NCBI RefSeq assembly: GCF_021596505.1
Contig: NZ_PJIZ01000038.1
Location: 1-50,210, forward strand
Reading direction: 5' to 3'
From: Nostoc sp. CMAA1605
GTDB lineage: Bacteria; Cyanobacteriota; Cyanobacteriia; Cyanobacteriales; Nostocaceae
DNA length: 50,210 nucleotides
Shown here: in pieces, positions 19,284-27,334 of the stretch
How positions within the stretch are numbered: position 1 is the first letter of the stretch
How the letters are laid out: each line of letters starts with the position of its first letter
Program-made: the position numbers and the translations under genes
The notes under the pieces: model-generated
Told to the model about the DNA's origin: nothing
Database searches by the model: none
The model's input: the letters and a program-made list of their open reading frames with translations, nothing else

Positions 19284-19805
19284 ATGATTCCAGCTGCTAC
19301 CCAGACTTTAGCAGAAATTTTAGCTGGTGGCATTTCTTTGCTTTCTACAGAGCAAATTGATTTTAACCACCCTGCTAAGAGCCAAAATGTAAACCCTAGA
19401 TTGAATTTGTATTGTTACAACATTCAGGAAAATGTTTACATAGAGCAACCAAATCAAGAAGGAATAAAACTTCTACCGCCGCCTCGGTGGTTTGATGTGT
19501 CTTTCTTATTGAGTGCGTGGGACTGCACCAGTTTGGGGGAACAACGTTTGTTGTCAGAGGCTTTGAGATTACTGTTACATCACCACTGTTTACCAGAGAA
19601 TTTGCTAGCTCCGTCGTTACGCGGTCACGGTGAATTATCTATGACCGTTTGCACCATTAATCCCATTGATGCTGCAACTTTGTGGAGTGCTTTAGGTGTA
19701 CCTTTACGTCCAGCTTTGTATGTGAAGTTGACTATTCCTTTGAATCTGCAAAGTGATCCTTTAATTCATCATTCTGATGAAGAAGTATTGCTCAAAAATG
19801 CTTGA
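19284..19805 (+). CDS. Pvc16/DUF4255-like eCIS cap protein, short form
   Basis: 173 aa from the ATG at 19284 (MIPAATQTLAEILAGGI), which matches the start of the DUF4255 domain; a GTG at 19233 would add 17 residues. The domain shows NPRLNLYCYNIQEN, RWFDVSFLLSAWD, LSEALRLLLHHHCLPENLL and LWSALGVPLRPALYVKLTIPL. It corresponds to the N-terminal domain of the 421-aa protein at 15371-16636 without its beta-sandwich extension. It probably caps or joins the tube/sheath end. It is followed by the sheath gene after 124 bp. Confidence 0.7.
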   Translation: MIPAATQTLAEILAGGISLLSTEQIDFNHPAKSQNVNPRLNLYCYNIQENVYIEQPNQEGIKLLPPPRWFDVSFLLSAWDCTSLGEQRLLSEALRLLLHHHCLPENLLAPSLRGHGELSMTVCTINPIDAATLWSALGVPLRPALYVKLTIPLNLQSDPLIHHSDEEVLLKNA

Positions 19806-19929
19806 GTAATCAGCTAGAGAGGACTAAAACCAATTCAATATTCAATATTCACAAAGTTTTGGATGTGTTATTGAATTTTCCAGAATTGGACTGAGAACAG
19901 TTATTCGTTCAACACAGGAAAATGATCCA

Positions 19930-21600
19930 ATGCCTAGATTAGATTATTTCGCTCCTGGGGTCTACGTTGAAGAAGTAGACCGAGGTAGTCGTCCCATTGA
20001 GGGCGTGAGTACAAATATTGCCGGATTTATTGGCTTTACTGAAGATATACGCGGTGATGCCGAATTGTTCAAACCAATGTTGGTGACATCGTGGAATGAG
20101 TATTTAGAATACTTTGCTAAACAAGGTTCTGACGGTTATACAGATTTTGATGCCTATTTACCTTTTTCTGTCAATGGTTGGTTCTTAAACGGTGGTGGAC
20201 GGTGTTGGGTAGTTAGTATCGGGACAAAATTACCTGGTTCACCAGCACCATCAGTTGATGAAACAGCTCTCAAGATTCGTACAACTGGCAATCGTCCTTC
20301 TTTACAGTTCGCACTCAAACCTGCTGAGGGTGATGACGCTGACGATGATGGCGGTAGATTCAATATCACCATTACCGAAAGTGAACCGCTTCCACCAGGC
20401 GACCCAGCCGCCGAACCACCTCTGAATACAGGTGAATTCTTTAAAGTCATCATTAGCCGGAATGGGGAAATTCTAGAGGAGTATGACAACCTCTCGATGA
20501 ACCCAGAAGTGGCAGCAGAGGCGGGGACTTATGTAGTGACAGCTTTAGACGCATCAGAGTTTGTCAACGCTGTAGACTTACAAACACCAGGACAACCCCT
20601 CTCTCGTCGTCCAGCCAATGGTAACTACGAAGTCAGTCCTCCTCCTGTAGTCTCCACACCAGACCGCTTCCCTCGCGATGTCCAAGGTGTGAGAGACGAT
20701 CGCACTGGTATGCAAGGTATCTTTGAAATTGACGAAGTAACCATGATTGCTTGTCCTGACTTGATGCGCGTTTATCAAAACGGCATCTTGGACTTGGATC
20801 AAGTGCATGGAATTATGGAGACAATGGTCAGCCTGTGCGAAAACACTGCGCCTAACCGGATGGTAGTGTTAGACCCACCCCCCTGCAAAGGAGGTGGTGA
20901 TCCTGTGCCTCCCACTCAAGTCAAACCCCAGCACATTGCTCAGTGGTTGAGTGCATTTAACAGGCGATCGCAATTTGCCGCCCTCTACTATCCTTGGATT
21001 AAAGTTCCCAACCCCCGCAACGGTGGTAGACCAATTCTTGTTCCTCCCGCCGGTCATATGCTAGGGGTCTGGTGTCGCACCGATGAAACACGCGGCGTAT
21101 ATAAAGCACCAGCCAATGACACACCCAGAGGTGTGATCGGTTTAGCCTACGAAACCAACCTCCGCGAACAAGAATTACTCAACCCCTTGGGTATCAACTG
21201 TATTCGTACCTTCCCCAACCGAGGTATCAGAATTTGGGGTGCGCGTACCTTAGTCGAACCAGACAACGTGCAATGGCGTTACATCAGCGTCCGCCGCTTG
21301 ATGAGCTACATTGAAAAGTCCGTAGAATTAGGTACACAGTGGGTAGTATTTGAACCCAACGACCAAGACCTATGGGCGCGTGTCACCCGTACCGTCAGCA
21401 ACTTCCTAGAAAGACTCTGGCGCGAAGGTGCTTTATTTGGTGCGACAGCCGCAGAAGCTTTCTATGTCAAATGTGACTCTAGCATCAACACCCACGAAAC
21501 CATGATGTTAGGACGTTTGTACATTGAAGTTGGTGTCTGTCCTGTACGTCCGGCGGAGTTTGTCATCTTCCGCTTTAGTCAGTGGTCTCCTAACCAGTAG
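19930..21600 (+). CDS. eCIS/phage tail sheath protein
   Basis: 556-aa contractile sheath subunit. The N-terminus YFAPGVYVEEVDRGSRPIEGV is the classic start with the strand that links neighbouring subunits. An inserted acidic, variable domain spans about residues 105-225 (EGDDADDDGG, EPLPPGDPAAEPP). The conserved C-terminal core includes MIACPDLMRVYQ, RRSQFAALYYPWIKV, PPAGHMLGVWCRTDETRGVYKAPAN, NRGIRIWGARTL, YISVRRLMSYIEKS and WVVFEPNDQDLWARVTRTVSNFL. A Shine-Dalgarno-like CAGGAAAA lies 9 bases before the ATG. The sheath contracts and drives the inner tube. A single sheath gene is present, whereas Afp/PVC have three. Internal GC is higher than in flanking genes, perhaps from a strong expression bias. 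Confidence 0.95.
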   Translation: MPRLDYFAPGVYVEEVDRGSRPIEGVSTNIAGFIGFTEDIRGDAELFKPMLVTSWNEYLEYFAKQGSDGYTDFDAYLPFSVNGWFLNGGGRCWVVSIGTKLPGSPAPSVDETALKIRTTGNRPSLQFALKPAEGDDADDDGGRFNITITESEPLPPGDPAAEPPLNTGEFFKVIISRNGEILEEYDNLSMNPEVAAEAGTYVVTALDASEFVNAVDLQTPGQPLSRRPANGNYEVSPPPVVSTPDRFPRDVQGVRDDRTGMQGIFEIDEVTMIACPDLMRVYQNGILDLDQVHGIMETMVSLCENTAPNRMVVLDPPPCKGGGDPVPPTQVKPQHIAQWLSAFNRRSQFAALYYPWIKVPNPRNGGRPILVPPAGHMLGVWCRTDETRGVYKAPANDTPRGVIGLAYETNLREQELLNPLGINCIRTFPNRGIRIWGARTLVEPDNVQWRYISVRRLMSYIEKSVELGTQWVVFEPNDQDLWARVTRTVSNFLERLWREGALFGATAAEAFYVKCDSSINTHETMMLGRLYIEVGVCPVRPAEFVIFRFSQWSPNQ

Positions 21601-21770
21601 GAGTGCTGAGTAATGAGTGCTGAGTAATGAGTTAAAAGATTACTTACTCATAAGAAGTTCATTTATTGAGTGAGAAAGTTAAGAGTGTTTTTACTCATGA
21701 CTCAGAACTCTGCACTCAGAACTGAATTGTAGGGTGTGTTAAGCCACAGGCTAACGCACCTTACCAGATG
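21601..21770. repeat. GTGCTGA STRR and GTGTGTTA palindrome
   Basis: GAGTGCTGAGTAATGA units at 21601-21632 are followed by an imperfect palindrome, GGTGTGTTA (21733-21741) against TAACGCACC (21752-21760). A related palindrome is at 23560-23588. They lie between sheath and first tube gene and could affect their relative expression. Confidence 0.7.
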
Positions 21771-21824
21771 CTAATAAAAATCGGAAAGAAACAAATCTTA
21801 TTGCTAATTTAAGGAGTTGTCAAT

Positions 21825-22310
21825 ATGCCTGAATTAAAACCAATAGCCGCCAGTAACTTTTACTTTGAAATTGATGGCATGACAGACATGGCTTTTAGCA
21901 AAGTCGGTGGTGTTAAATTTGAGGCTAAAGTCAAAGGTCAAGATAAACCTTTAATGTCTACTAAAGGTGGAAATACTATTAGACAAATTAACTCTGCTGG
22001 TTTTGAAGGACTATTCACAATTGAAGTTTCAACCTTGATGAGTGGTGATAGTGATAGCACCAGCAAAAAAATGTATGAGTGGTTTAAAAAGTGTATGCCT
22101 AAAACCGAAAAGGGAGAAGGTAAATGGGCAGAAAGCAAAAAAACAGGTTCTATCACTGCCTATGATACTGATGGAAAAGAGGTAATGCGTTGGGAGTTAA
22201 AAGAAGCTTGGCCTTCTGAATATAAAATCGGTGATTTAGATGTCAACGGTAACGACTATATTGAAGAAACTTATACATTAACCTGTGAAAACCTCAACAG
22301 AAAGACATGA
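21825..22310 (+). CDS. eCIS tube protein (T4 gp19/Pvc1-like) 1
   Basis: 161-aa phage-tail-protein/Hcp-like fold subunit. The conserved pattern is ASNFYFEIDGMTDMAFSKVGGV at the N-terminus, then a central loop of K/G-rich strands, MYEWFKKC, GSITAYDTDGKEVMRWELKEAWPSEY, and a C-terminal strand EETYTLTCENLNR. Good Shine-Dalgarno AAGGAG about 8 bases upstream. The inner tube is built from hexameric rings of such proteins; of the three tube-like genes here, which one makes the main tube cannot be told from sequence alone. Confidence 0.9.
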   Translation: MPELKPIAASNFYFEIDGMTDMAFSKVGGVKFEAKVKGQDKPLMSTKGGNTIRQINSAGFEGLFTIEVSTLMSGDSDSTSKKMYEWFKKCMPKTEKGEGKWAESKKTGSITAYDTDGKEVMRWELKEAWPSEYKIGDLDVNGNDYIEETYTLTCENLNRKT

Positions 22311-22376
22311 TTTTAACTCCGCAATCTAGCTGATTCATACAAACAATTCTGATAAATATTTTGGGAGATGCAATTT

Positions 22377-22841
22377 ATGCCAGAGTTTATTTCTAACGCC
22401 AAGTTCTACTGGGAAGCAGACGGACTCACTGAGATTTTGATTCAAAAAATTAGTGGGATGCAAATGAAAATGACAGTTGCAGGTGGAGATGCACCTATCG
22501 GTGTCACGAAAGATGGTAAAACTCAAACACAAGCTACCATTGGTGGTGTAGAATGCTCTGAAATTACTATCGAATGTGTCGCCACTGCTGAATCTAAACA
22601 ACTGCTGGATTGGTATAACAAATGCCATGCTGAGGCTCTTTCTGGTGGTAAAGCCGAAGGTCGTACCAATCGTAAATTAGGAAAGCTTTCTATTTATGAC
22701 GGTGCGGAAGAAAAAGTACAGTATGAATTTACAGATGTCTTTCCTACTAGCTACGCAACCAGTGATTTTACCGCCGGTTCTGGTGATTTACTGACAGAAA
22801 CAGTCACGATAGGCTTTACCTATTTTGAACGCAAAAAGTAA
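22377..22841 (+). CDS. eCIS tube protein 2
   Basis: Start set at the ATG at 22377 because TGGGAG (22362-22367) is nine bases upstream; an ATG at 22368 would sit directly against the Shine-Dalgarno sequence. 154 aa: MPEFISNAKFYWEADGLTEI, KISGMQMKM, LLDWYNKCH, GKLSIYDGAEEKVQYEFTDVFPTSY, and a C-terminal TVTIGFTYFERKK. Same fold family as the flanking tube proteins and 66 bp after the first. In other eCIS two tube-type proteins form the main tube and the baseplate-proximal ring. Confidence 0.9.
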   Translation: MPEFISNAKFYWEADGLTEILIQKISGMQMKMTVAGGDAPIGVTKDGKTQTQATIGGVECSEITIECVATAESKQLLDWYNKCHAEALSGGKAEGRTNRKLGKLSIYDGAEEKVQYEFTDVFPTSYATSDFTAGSGDLLTETVTIGFTYFERKK

Positions 22842-22850
22842 ATATAAGTT

Positions 22851-22902
22851 CGTAGTAAGGACTTTAGTCCTTTCTTCTTTGAGGACTAACATCCTTACTA
22901 CA
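22851..22902. repeat. GGACTTTAGTCC palindromic repeat
   Basis: GTAGTAAGGACTTTAGTCC and the inverted AGGACTAACATCCTTACTAC form a near-perfect long hairpin between tube genes 2 and 3. Relatives lie at 27796-27868 and 38441-38486, where they are inside a larger MITE-like element. On the transcript the hairpin could lower or protect expression of the distal tube gene. Confidence 0.7.
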
Positions 22903-22924
22903 AACACATAAGAGGTAATTAATC

Positions 22925-23416
22925 ATGGCAGAATTTCCTGAAATTCTTACGAATAGTCGATTTTATTTAGAATTAAAACTGACTGGTAGCCAAGAACCAA
23001 TTGATGGTTACTTTATGGAATGTCAAGGTTTTAAAACTACTCAGGAAGTCATAGAAATCTCAGAAGTCACACCTCTCACTTGGGGTAAAACAGGTGGTGC
23101 TAATGGGCGGGTTGTGCGTAGTAAAATCCCTGGAAATATCACCTATTCTAATATAGTTTTACGCCGTGGGCTAACTATTTCTATGACTATGTGGAACTGG
23201 TTAGCAGCTATTAAAGAAGGTAAATGGGGTGATGAAAGGCGTGATGGTTCTTTAGTTATTTATAATCAAGCAGCAGAAGAAAAATTTAGATTAGAATTTA
23301 AAAATGCCTGGCCTACTAGTTATACAATTTCTGATGTCAAGGCTGAAGGTAGTGAACATGAAATCGAAGAAATAGAAATGGTTGTTGAAGAACTTAAACG
23401 GGTGACAGTAACTTAG
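22925..23416 (+). CDS. eCIS tube protein 3
   Basis: 163 aa, the third tube-type protein. MAEFPEILTNSRFYLELKLTGS, then GYFMECQGFKTTQEVIEISE, TWNWL-like MTMWNWLAAIKEGKWGDERRDGSLVIYNQ, NAWPTSYTISDVKAEGSEHEIEEIEMVVEELKRV. This pattern fits the phage tail protein (T4 gp19) family closely, more so than tube protein 2. Shine-Dalgarno AGAGGT about 8 bases upstream. The C-terminal acidic segment is typical of ring-forming tube subunits. Confidence 0.9.
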   Translation: MAEFPEILTNSRFYLELKLTGSQEPIDGYFMECQGFKTTQEVIEISEVTPLTWGKTGGANGRVVRSKIPGNITYSNIVLRRGLTISMTMWNWLAAIKEGKWGDERRDGSLVIYNQAAEEKFRLEFKNAWPTSYTISDVKAEGSEHEIEEIEMVVEELKRVTVT

Positions 23417-23752
23417 TAGTTTCGCTTGCATAGCATCAAAATACATAATTTTGTACAGATAGATTATAAAATAAATATTAATTTCCGCGCTGAATAGGAT
23501 TTCACTTTCACATAACAAGATAAGATAGGTTGTCAATATCCTGTTATTAGTATTTGTAGGGTGTGTTAAGCGTAAACCGTAACGTACCAGAAAATTTGGT
23601 GCTAGTTGCTGTACTCTCGCTGCTAACACAACGGCAATATTGCATGAGGAAAATCCACACTGCGATATTGTCTCCCCTACGTATCTGTTCAACAATCAAG
23701 TAGGAATCCGATATATATCGTGCTATTAGTTAATAAAGCATGAGACTTACTG
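23417..23752. other. intergenic gap with palindromic repeat
   Basis: 336 bp without a supported gene. It contains an imperfect palindrome GGTGTGTTA...TAACGTACC (23560-23588), related to 21733-21760. It separates the tube genes from the chaperone-like genes. Confidence 0.5.
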
Positions 23753-24049
23753 ATGTTACAAACTGAGTTTGAATTTACTTTACCTAAAGGCTATCTGGAT
23801 GAAGATGGAAATTTACATCGCACAGGAGTAATGCGTTTATCTAGAGCAATTGATGAAATTGTGCCATTGCGTGATCCGCGTGTGAAATCTAATCCTGCTT
23901 ATGCAACCGTGATTATTTTATCTCGTGTGATTATTCGTTTAGGTGCATTAGATGAGGTGACACCTGCTGTAGTAGAAAATTTTTTTGCCTGCGATTTAAG
24001 TTATTTACAACAATTTTATCGTCAAATTAATGAATTAAAAGAGGAATAA
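23753..24049 (+). CDS. tail-assembly-chaperone-like eCIS protein 1
   Basis: 98 aa. QTEFEFTLPKGYLDEDGNLHRTGVMRLSRAIDEI then VPLRDPRVKSNPAYATVIILSRVIIRLGAL and VENFFACDLSYLQQFYRQIN. The arrangement of an N-terminal beta hairpin, a helix with a DPR-type turn and a C-terminal Dl-x-x-Lq-x-x-y helix resembles phage tail assembly chaperones of the gpE/gp41 type. It is a clear paralogue of the next gene and lacks its C-terminal CPxC extension. Such proteins hold tail components before assembly. Family assignment by resemblance only. Confidence 0.65.
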   Translation: MLQTEFEFTLPKGYLDEDGNLHRTGVMRLSRAIDEIVPLRDPRVKSNPAYATVIILSRVIIRLGALDEVTPAVVENFFACDLSYLQQFYRQINELKEE

Positions 24050-24155
24050 TACCAATTTTGTATTTTGGATTTTGGATTAAAAGCCTAGATTATTAGACTA
24101 TTCCAGAATTTTGAAACAATACCACCTATCTTAATTTTATATAAAATGGTGATCA
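24049..24155. repeat. ~100-bp interspersed repeat, degenerate copy
   Basis: ATACCAATTTTG, TTTTGGATT repeats, GCCTAGATTATTAGACTATTCCAGAAT and GAAACAATACCACCTAT align with copies at 30694-30787 and 37012-37112. The right terminal repeat is not conserved in this copy. Confidence 0.6.
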
Positions 24156-24211
24156 GAGACTAGAAATTTAAAATTATGAGTTTTTTCTAATATTTAATTT
24201 GTTTATATATT

Positions 24212-24589
24212 ATGAAGAATGAAGAAATTTTTTGTACAGAATTTGAATTTATTTTACCCAGAGGTTTGTTAGATGCAGAGGGGAATTTACATCGTCATGG
24301 TGTGATGCGTCTGACGACCGCTAAAGATGAAATTATGGTGCAGAGAAACCGCGATGCTCAAGAAAATTCTAGTTATGCTGTGATTGTCATGTTATCTAGA
24401 GTCATCACTAAATTGGGCAGTTTGACAGAAATAACTCCTGATTTATTAGAGAATCTTTTTTCTAAAGATTTAGCTTATTTAAGAGAGTTTTATAATCGCA
24501 TTAATCAACAAGGTGATGTTTATATTCCTGTGCAGTGTCCCCAGTGTCAGAGTCAGTTTCAAGTGGAGTTAGCCTTAGCGGGGGAATAG
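24212..24589 (+). CDS. tail-assembly-chaperone-like eCIS protein 2
   Basis: 125 aa, paralogous to the 98-aa protein: FCTEFEFILPRGLLDAEGNLHRHGVMRLTTAKDEI, NSSYAVIVMLSRVITKLGSL, LENLFSKDLAYLREFYNRIN. An extra C-terminus YIPVQCPQCQSQFQVEL carries a CPxC zinc-knuckle-like pair. The stop TAG (24587-24589) follows GCG GGG GAA, and the next conserved reading frame, -1 relative, starts its conserved part at the same spot. A -1 slip on the G5 run (24580-24584) would fuse the two, as happens in gpE/E' and gpG/GT of phages. That is inference. Confidence 0.7.
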   Translation: MKNEEIFCTEFEFILPRGLLDAEGNLHRHGVMRLTTAKDEIMVQRNRDAQENSSYAVIVMLSRVITKLGSLTEITPDLLENLFSKDLAYLREFYNRINQQGDVYIPVQCPQCQSQFQVELALAGE

Positions 24590-24738
24590 CTGGCTACCCC
24601 TCAGAACTGCTAGATGAGGAGGTAGCCTGTATTGCGTATCATTTTCACTGGAGTTTAGCAGATATTCTCAGTTTAGAACATCGCGATCGCCGTCGTTGGG
24701 TAGGAGAAATCGGTAAAATCAAAGCTGATGAGTGCTGA
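24535..24738 (+). CDS. DUF6760/Afp6-like small eCIS protein (possible frameshift extension)
   Basis: 67 aa if started at the GTG at 24535, but the conserved core begins only at GYPSELLDEEVACIAYHFHWSLADILSLEHRDRRRWVGEI, after the upstream stop. It resembles DUF6760 of eCIS loci and the P2 GpE' type (hydrophobic-a-FHW ... l-E-w pattern). It overlaps the 125-aa gene by 55 bp in the -1 frame, with no ATG and no Shine-Dalgarno sequence close to either GTG (24535, 24544). It may therefore be made as a fusion by -1 frameshifting or by translational coupling. The C-terminus runs into a GTGCTGA STRR, so its end may have been remodelled. Confidence 0.65.
   Translation: MSPVSESVSSGVSLSGGIAGYPSELLDEEVACIAYHFHWSLADILSLEHRDRRRWVGEIGKIKADEC
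24580..24589 (+). promoter_or_regulatory. candidate -1 frameshift site (G5 run before stop)
   Basis: In the chaperone frame the codons are GCG GGG GAA TAG. Slippage of the GGG codon back one base still pairs with GGG and then reads GGA ATA GCT GGC TAC, entering the DUF6760 frame. It is not a classical X XXY YYZ heptamer, so this is a hypothesis. Confidence 0.35.
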
Positions 24739-24860
24739 GTGCTGAGTGCTGAGTGCTGAGTGCTGAAGTCAGAAATAAATTCTACCCAGTCCCCAGTCCC
24801 CAGTCCCCAGTCCCCAGCGAAGCACTGAGCTTGTCGAAGTGTCCCCAGTCCCCAGTCCCC
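24728..24860. repeat. GTGCTGA and CCCAGTC STRRs with inserted 35-bp element
   Basis: GAGTGCT heptamers (24730-24766) are followed by CCCCAGT heptamers (24786-24858). The latter are interrupted by a 35-bp unit (24812-24846) that is identical, in reverse complement, to 32408-32442 and 38845-38879. It fills the gap between the eCIS genes and convergent pyrB. Confidence 0.85.
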
Positions 24861-24866
24861 ACTCCC

Positions 24867-25871
24867 TCAAGTTTTCCCACTACCCAACAAATACAATAAC
24901 GCCATCCGCACAGCTACACCGCTTGTCACCTGGGACTGAATCAAGCTAAATTCTGGATCATCCATTAGATCAGAACTGATTTCTACACCGCGATTGACTG
25001 GCCCTGGATGCAATACTTTGACATGAGGCTGACAAAGTTGTAATTTGCTGCGTGTAATCCCAAATAACTGATGATATTCTCGTAAACTTGGCAGTAAATG
25101 GGCTGTCATGCGTTCTTTTTGTAAACGCAACGTCATGACAAAATCTGCATTTTCTAAAGCTGGTTCTAATTGCCAGTGAATAAATAGTTTACCAGGGGGA
25201 ATATCTGTGCCTTCTGCATAGATATATTCAGCAAAGAATTTAGGTAATAAAGTCGGCGGTGCAGCTAGATGTACTTCCGCGCCACTAGCAATTAAACTCC
25301 AAATATTAGAACGAGCAACACGCGAATGCAGAATATCCCCGACAATAGCGATTTTCTTATCCTGTAACAGATCCAAACGCGGATTTTCTGCGTCAATCAG
25401 ACTACAAATAGTAAATAAATCTAGTAGTGCTTGGGAAGGGTGTTCATGTTGTCCATCACCGGCATTGAGGACACTCACTTTGACACCTAAACGATCCATT
25501 TCATCAGCGATCGCATTTGGTACTCCGGCTTCTTTATGGCGAATCACCATAATATCAGTTCCCATCGCCAAATAAGTTTTCGCTGTGTCAAGAATTGTCT
25601 CACCTTTAGTCATGGATGAAGTAGCAGCAGCAAAGTTGAGGGTATCTGCACTCAAACGTTTAGCGGCGATTTCAAAACTACTGCGAGTGCGGGTAGATGG
25701 TTCAAAAAATAAATTCGCCACCACCTGTCCTTGCAAAGCTGGGACTTTCTTTGTCCGCCGTGACAATACCTCACGAAAACTAGCAGCAGTTTTGAGGACA
25801 GTATCGTATTCAGCAGCCGTGAAGTCAGCTAAAGACAGAACGTGATGACGATTCCAAGTAGATGTAGGCAT
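24867..25871 (-). CDS. pyrB: aspartate carbamoyltransferase catalytic subunit
   Basis: 334 aa from the ATG at 25871 ([17 protein letters not shown]); an upstream ATG at 25910 would translate STRR sequence and is rejected. It catalyses carbamoyl phosphate + L-aspartate to N-carbamoyl-aspartate, the committed pyrimidine step. Carbamoyl-phosphate-binding motif [13 protein letters not shown] (about 56-68), [10 protein letters not shown] (about 145-154), the aspartate-site TLRLQKERM, and HPGPVNRG near the C-terminus are all present. No regulatory pyrI gene is adjacent. It lies downstream of mgtE on the same strand with an STRR between. Confidence 0.96.
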   Translation of the reverse strand: MPTSTWNRHHVLSLADFTAAEYDTVLKTAASFREVLSRRTKKVPALQGQVVANLFFEPSTRTRSSFEIAAKRLSADTLNFAAATSSMTKGETILDTAKTYLAMGTDIMVIRHKEAGVPNAIADEMDRLGVKVSVLNAGDGQHEHPSQALLDLFTICSLIDAENPRLDLLQDKKIAIVGDILHSRVARSNIWSLIASGAEVHLAAPPTLLPKFFAEYIYAEGTDIPPGKLFIHWQLEPALENADFVMTLRLQKERMTAHLLPSLREYHQLFGITRSKLQLCQPHVKVLHPGPVNRGVEISSDLMDDPEFSLIQSQVTSGVAVRMALLYLLGSGKT

Positions 25872-25974
25872 AGATTGGGGACTGGGAATTGGGCATGGGG
25901 CATGGGGCATGGGGCATTGGGTAGAAATTTTCCCCCTACACCCTTACACCCTTACACCCTTACACCCCTAATTT
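25872..25974. repeat. GGGCATG and CCCTTACA STRRs
   Basis: GGGGCAT heptamers (25893-25920) and CCCTTACAC repeats (25932-25968) occupy the whole pyrB-mgtE gap. Confidence 0.8.
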
Positions 25975-27327
25975 CTAACTAGGTAAATTAAATACTTTCA
26001 ACGCTACGGAAATCATTGTGAGGAAGGTTAAGAATCCAATTGTGTCTAGCATGGTGGTGACTAAAGGGCCACTCATCAGGGCAGGATCTAGCTTGAGGCG
26101 TTTGAGTGCCATCGGCAGGAGAGTTCCCAAGGTGACAGCTACCATTGTATTAGTTGCCATGACCACACCGGCAATTAAAGCCACCCATCTTTCCTGGGGT
26201 CTAGCCCAAATTAATGATAAGGCAAACATGGTGAGGGCTAAAACTACGGCTGTGCCTAAGCCTGCGAGGATTTCTTTCCGCAGAATTTTCATTGTATCTT
26301 TAGGTGTGACCTCCCCTATCCCTAAACCCCGAATTGTGACTGTGAGGGCTTGGATGCCGACAGTGCCACCTGTGTTAGAAAATATGGGCATAATCACAGC
26401 TAAGACCGGCACAGCTGAAATTACCGATTGAAAAGGCGCGATCGCACTGGCTGCACCAATATACAATGCCATAATCCCCAATAGCCAGGGCAAACGCTTG
26501 CGAATGGTGATGTGGGCGGGAGATAAAGCTTCTTCATCGCCGCTAGCACCGGCTAATCTTTGAAAGTCTTCTGTGGCTTCTTCTTCTAGAACATCGACGA
26601 TATCATCAATCGTAATAATACCGACTAATCTATCTTCTTTGTCCACCACAGGCACAGCAATCAAGTCATAGCGTTTCATGACTTGGGCGACTTCTTCTTG
26701 GGGTGTATCAGTTCTTACCCTAATTACGCGATCGCTGGCAATATCCCGAATCAAAACTTCTGGGAAGGTAAATAATAATTGCCGCAATGACACAACCCTG
26801 ACTAGCTTGCGGTTATCATCGGTGACGTAAGCATAGTAAATGGTTTCTTTGTCTTCATCCTGACGGCGAATTTTACTGAGGGCTTCACCGACAGTCAAAC
26901 CTTCCCGCAAACGGACGTATTCCGTCGTCATGATTCTTCCGGCTGTGTATTCGGGATAGCCGAGAATCGTAGCGGTGGCTTGTCGTTGTTCTGGACTGAG
27001 TTCTCGTAATAGCTTTTTGATGACTACAGCAGGTAATTCATCAAATAATTCTGCCCGTTCATCAGGACTCATCGCCTCTACCAATTGTACGACTTGGGTA
27101 TCATGTAGAGAATTGATCAGTTCTTCTTGAATTTCTGTGGGCAAATATTCAAATACATCAATTGCTTGATCTTTGTTGAGTAAACGAAATGCGATCGCGC
27201 GCTGTTTTTCTGGTAATTGTGCGATATACTCTCCCACATCTACCGGTGGTAACTGATTTAAATCCCATTTGAGCTGGTTTAAATCGGCAATATCCAAACC
27301 TGAATTGCGAATATCCTGTATGAGCAT
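25975..27327 (-). CDS. mgtE: magnesium transporter MgtE
   Basis: 450-aa Mg2+ channel/transporter of the inner membrane. An acidic, helical N domain (about 1-130) carries LPTEIQEELINSLHD and MSPDERAELFDELP. Tandem CBS domains (about 135-260; MTTEYVRLREGLTVGEAL, VPVVDKEDRLVGIITIDDIVDVLEEE) act as the Mg2+ sensor. Five membrane helices (about 278-448) include the pore region FSNTGGTVGIQALTVTIRGL and the final NTMVAVTLGTLLPMALKRL. Full length, dimeric family. The start ATG is preceded by an AGGAGG Shine-Dalgarno sequence. The leader has a recognisable promoter and hairpins, annotated separately. Confidence 0.96.
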   Translation of the reverse strand: MLIQDIRNSGLDIADLNQLKWDLNQLPPVDVGEYIAQLPEKQRAIAFRLLNKDQAIDVFEYLPTEIQEELINSLHDTQVVQLVEAMSPDERAELFDELPAVVIKKLLRELSPEQRQATATILGYPEYTAGRIMTTEYVRLREGLTVGEALSKIRRQDEDKETIYYAYVTDDNRKLVRVVSLRQLLFTFPEVLIRDIASDRVIRVRTDTPQEEVAQVMKRYDLIAVPVVDKEDRLVGIITIDDIVDVLEEEATEDFQRLAGASGDEEALSPAHITIRKRLPWLLGIMALYIGAASAIAPFQSVISAVPVLAVIMPIFSNTGGTVGIQALTVTIRGLGIGEVTPKDTMKILRKEILAGLGTAVVLALTMFALSLIWARPQERWVALIAGVVMATNTMVAVTLGTLLPMALKRLKLDPALMSGPLVTTMLDTIGFLTFLTMISVALKVFNLPS

Positions 27328-27334
27328 GATGATA

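Noticed and set aside
23291..23695. Minus-strand frame of 134 codons after tube gene 3
   Set aside because: Overlaps the real tube gene and a palindromic repeat; sequence is low complexity and non-conserved in character.
24867..25910. Longer pyrB start at 25910
   Set aside because: The extra 13 residues come from STRR sequence; conserved PyrB starts near [10 protein letters not shown].
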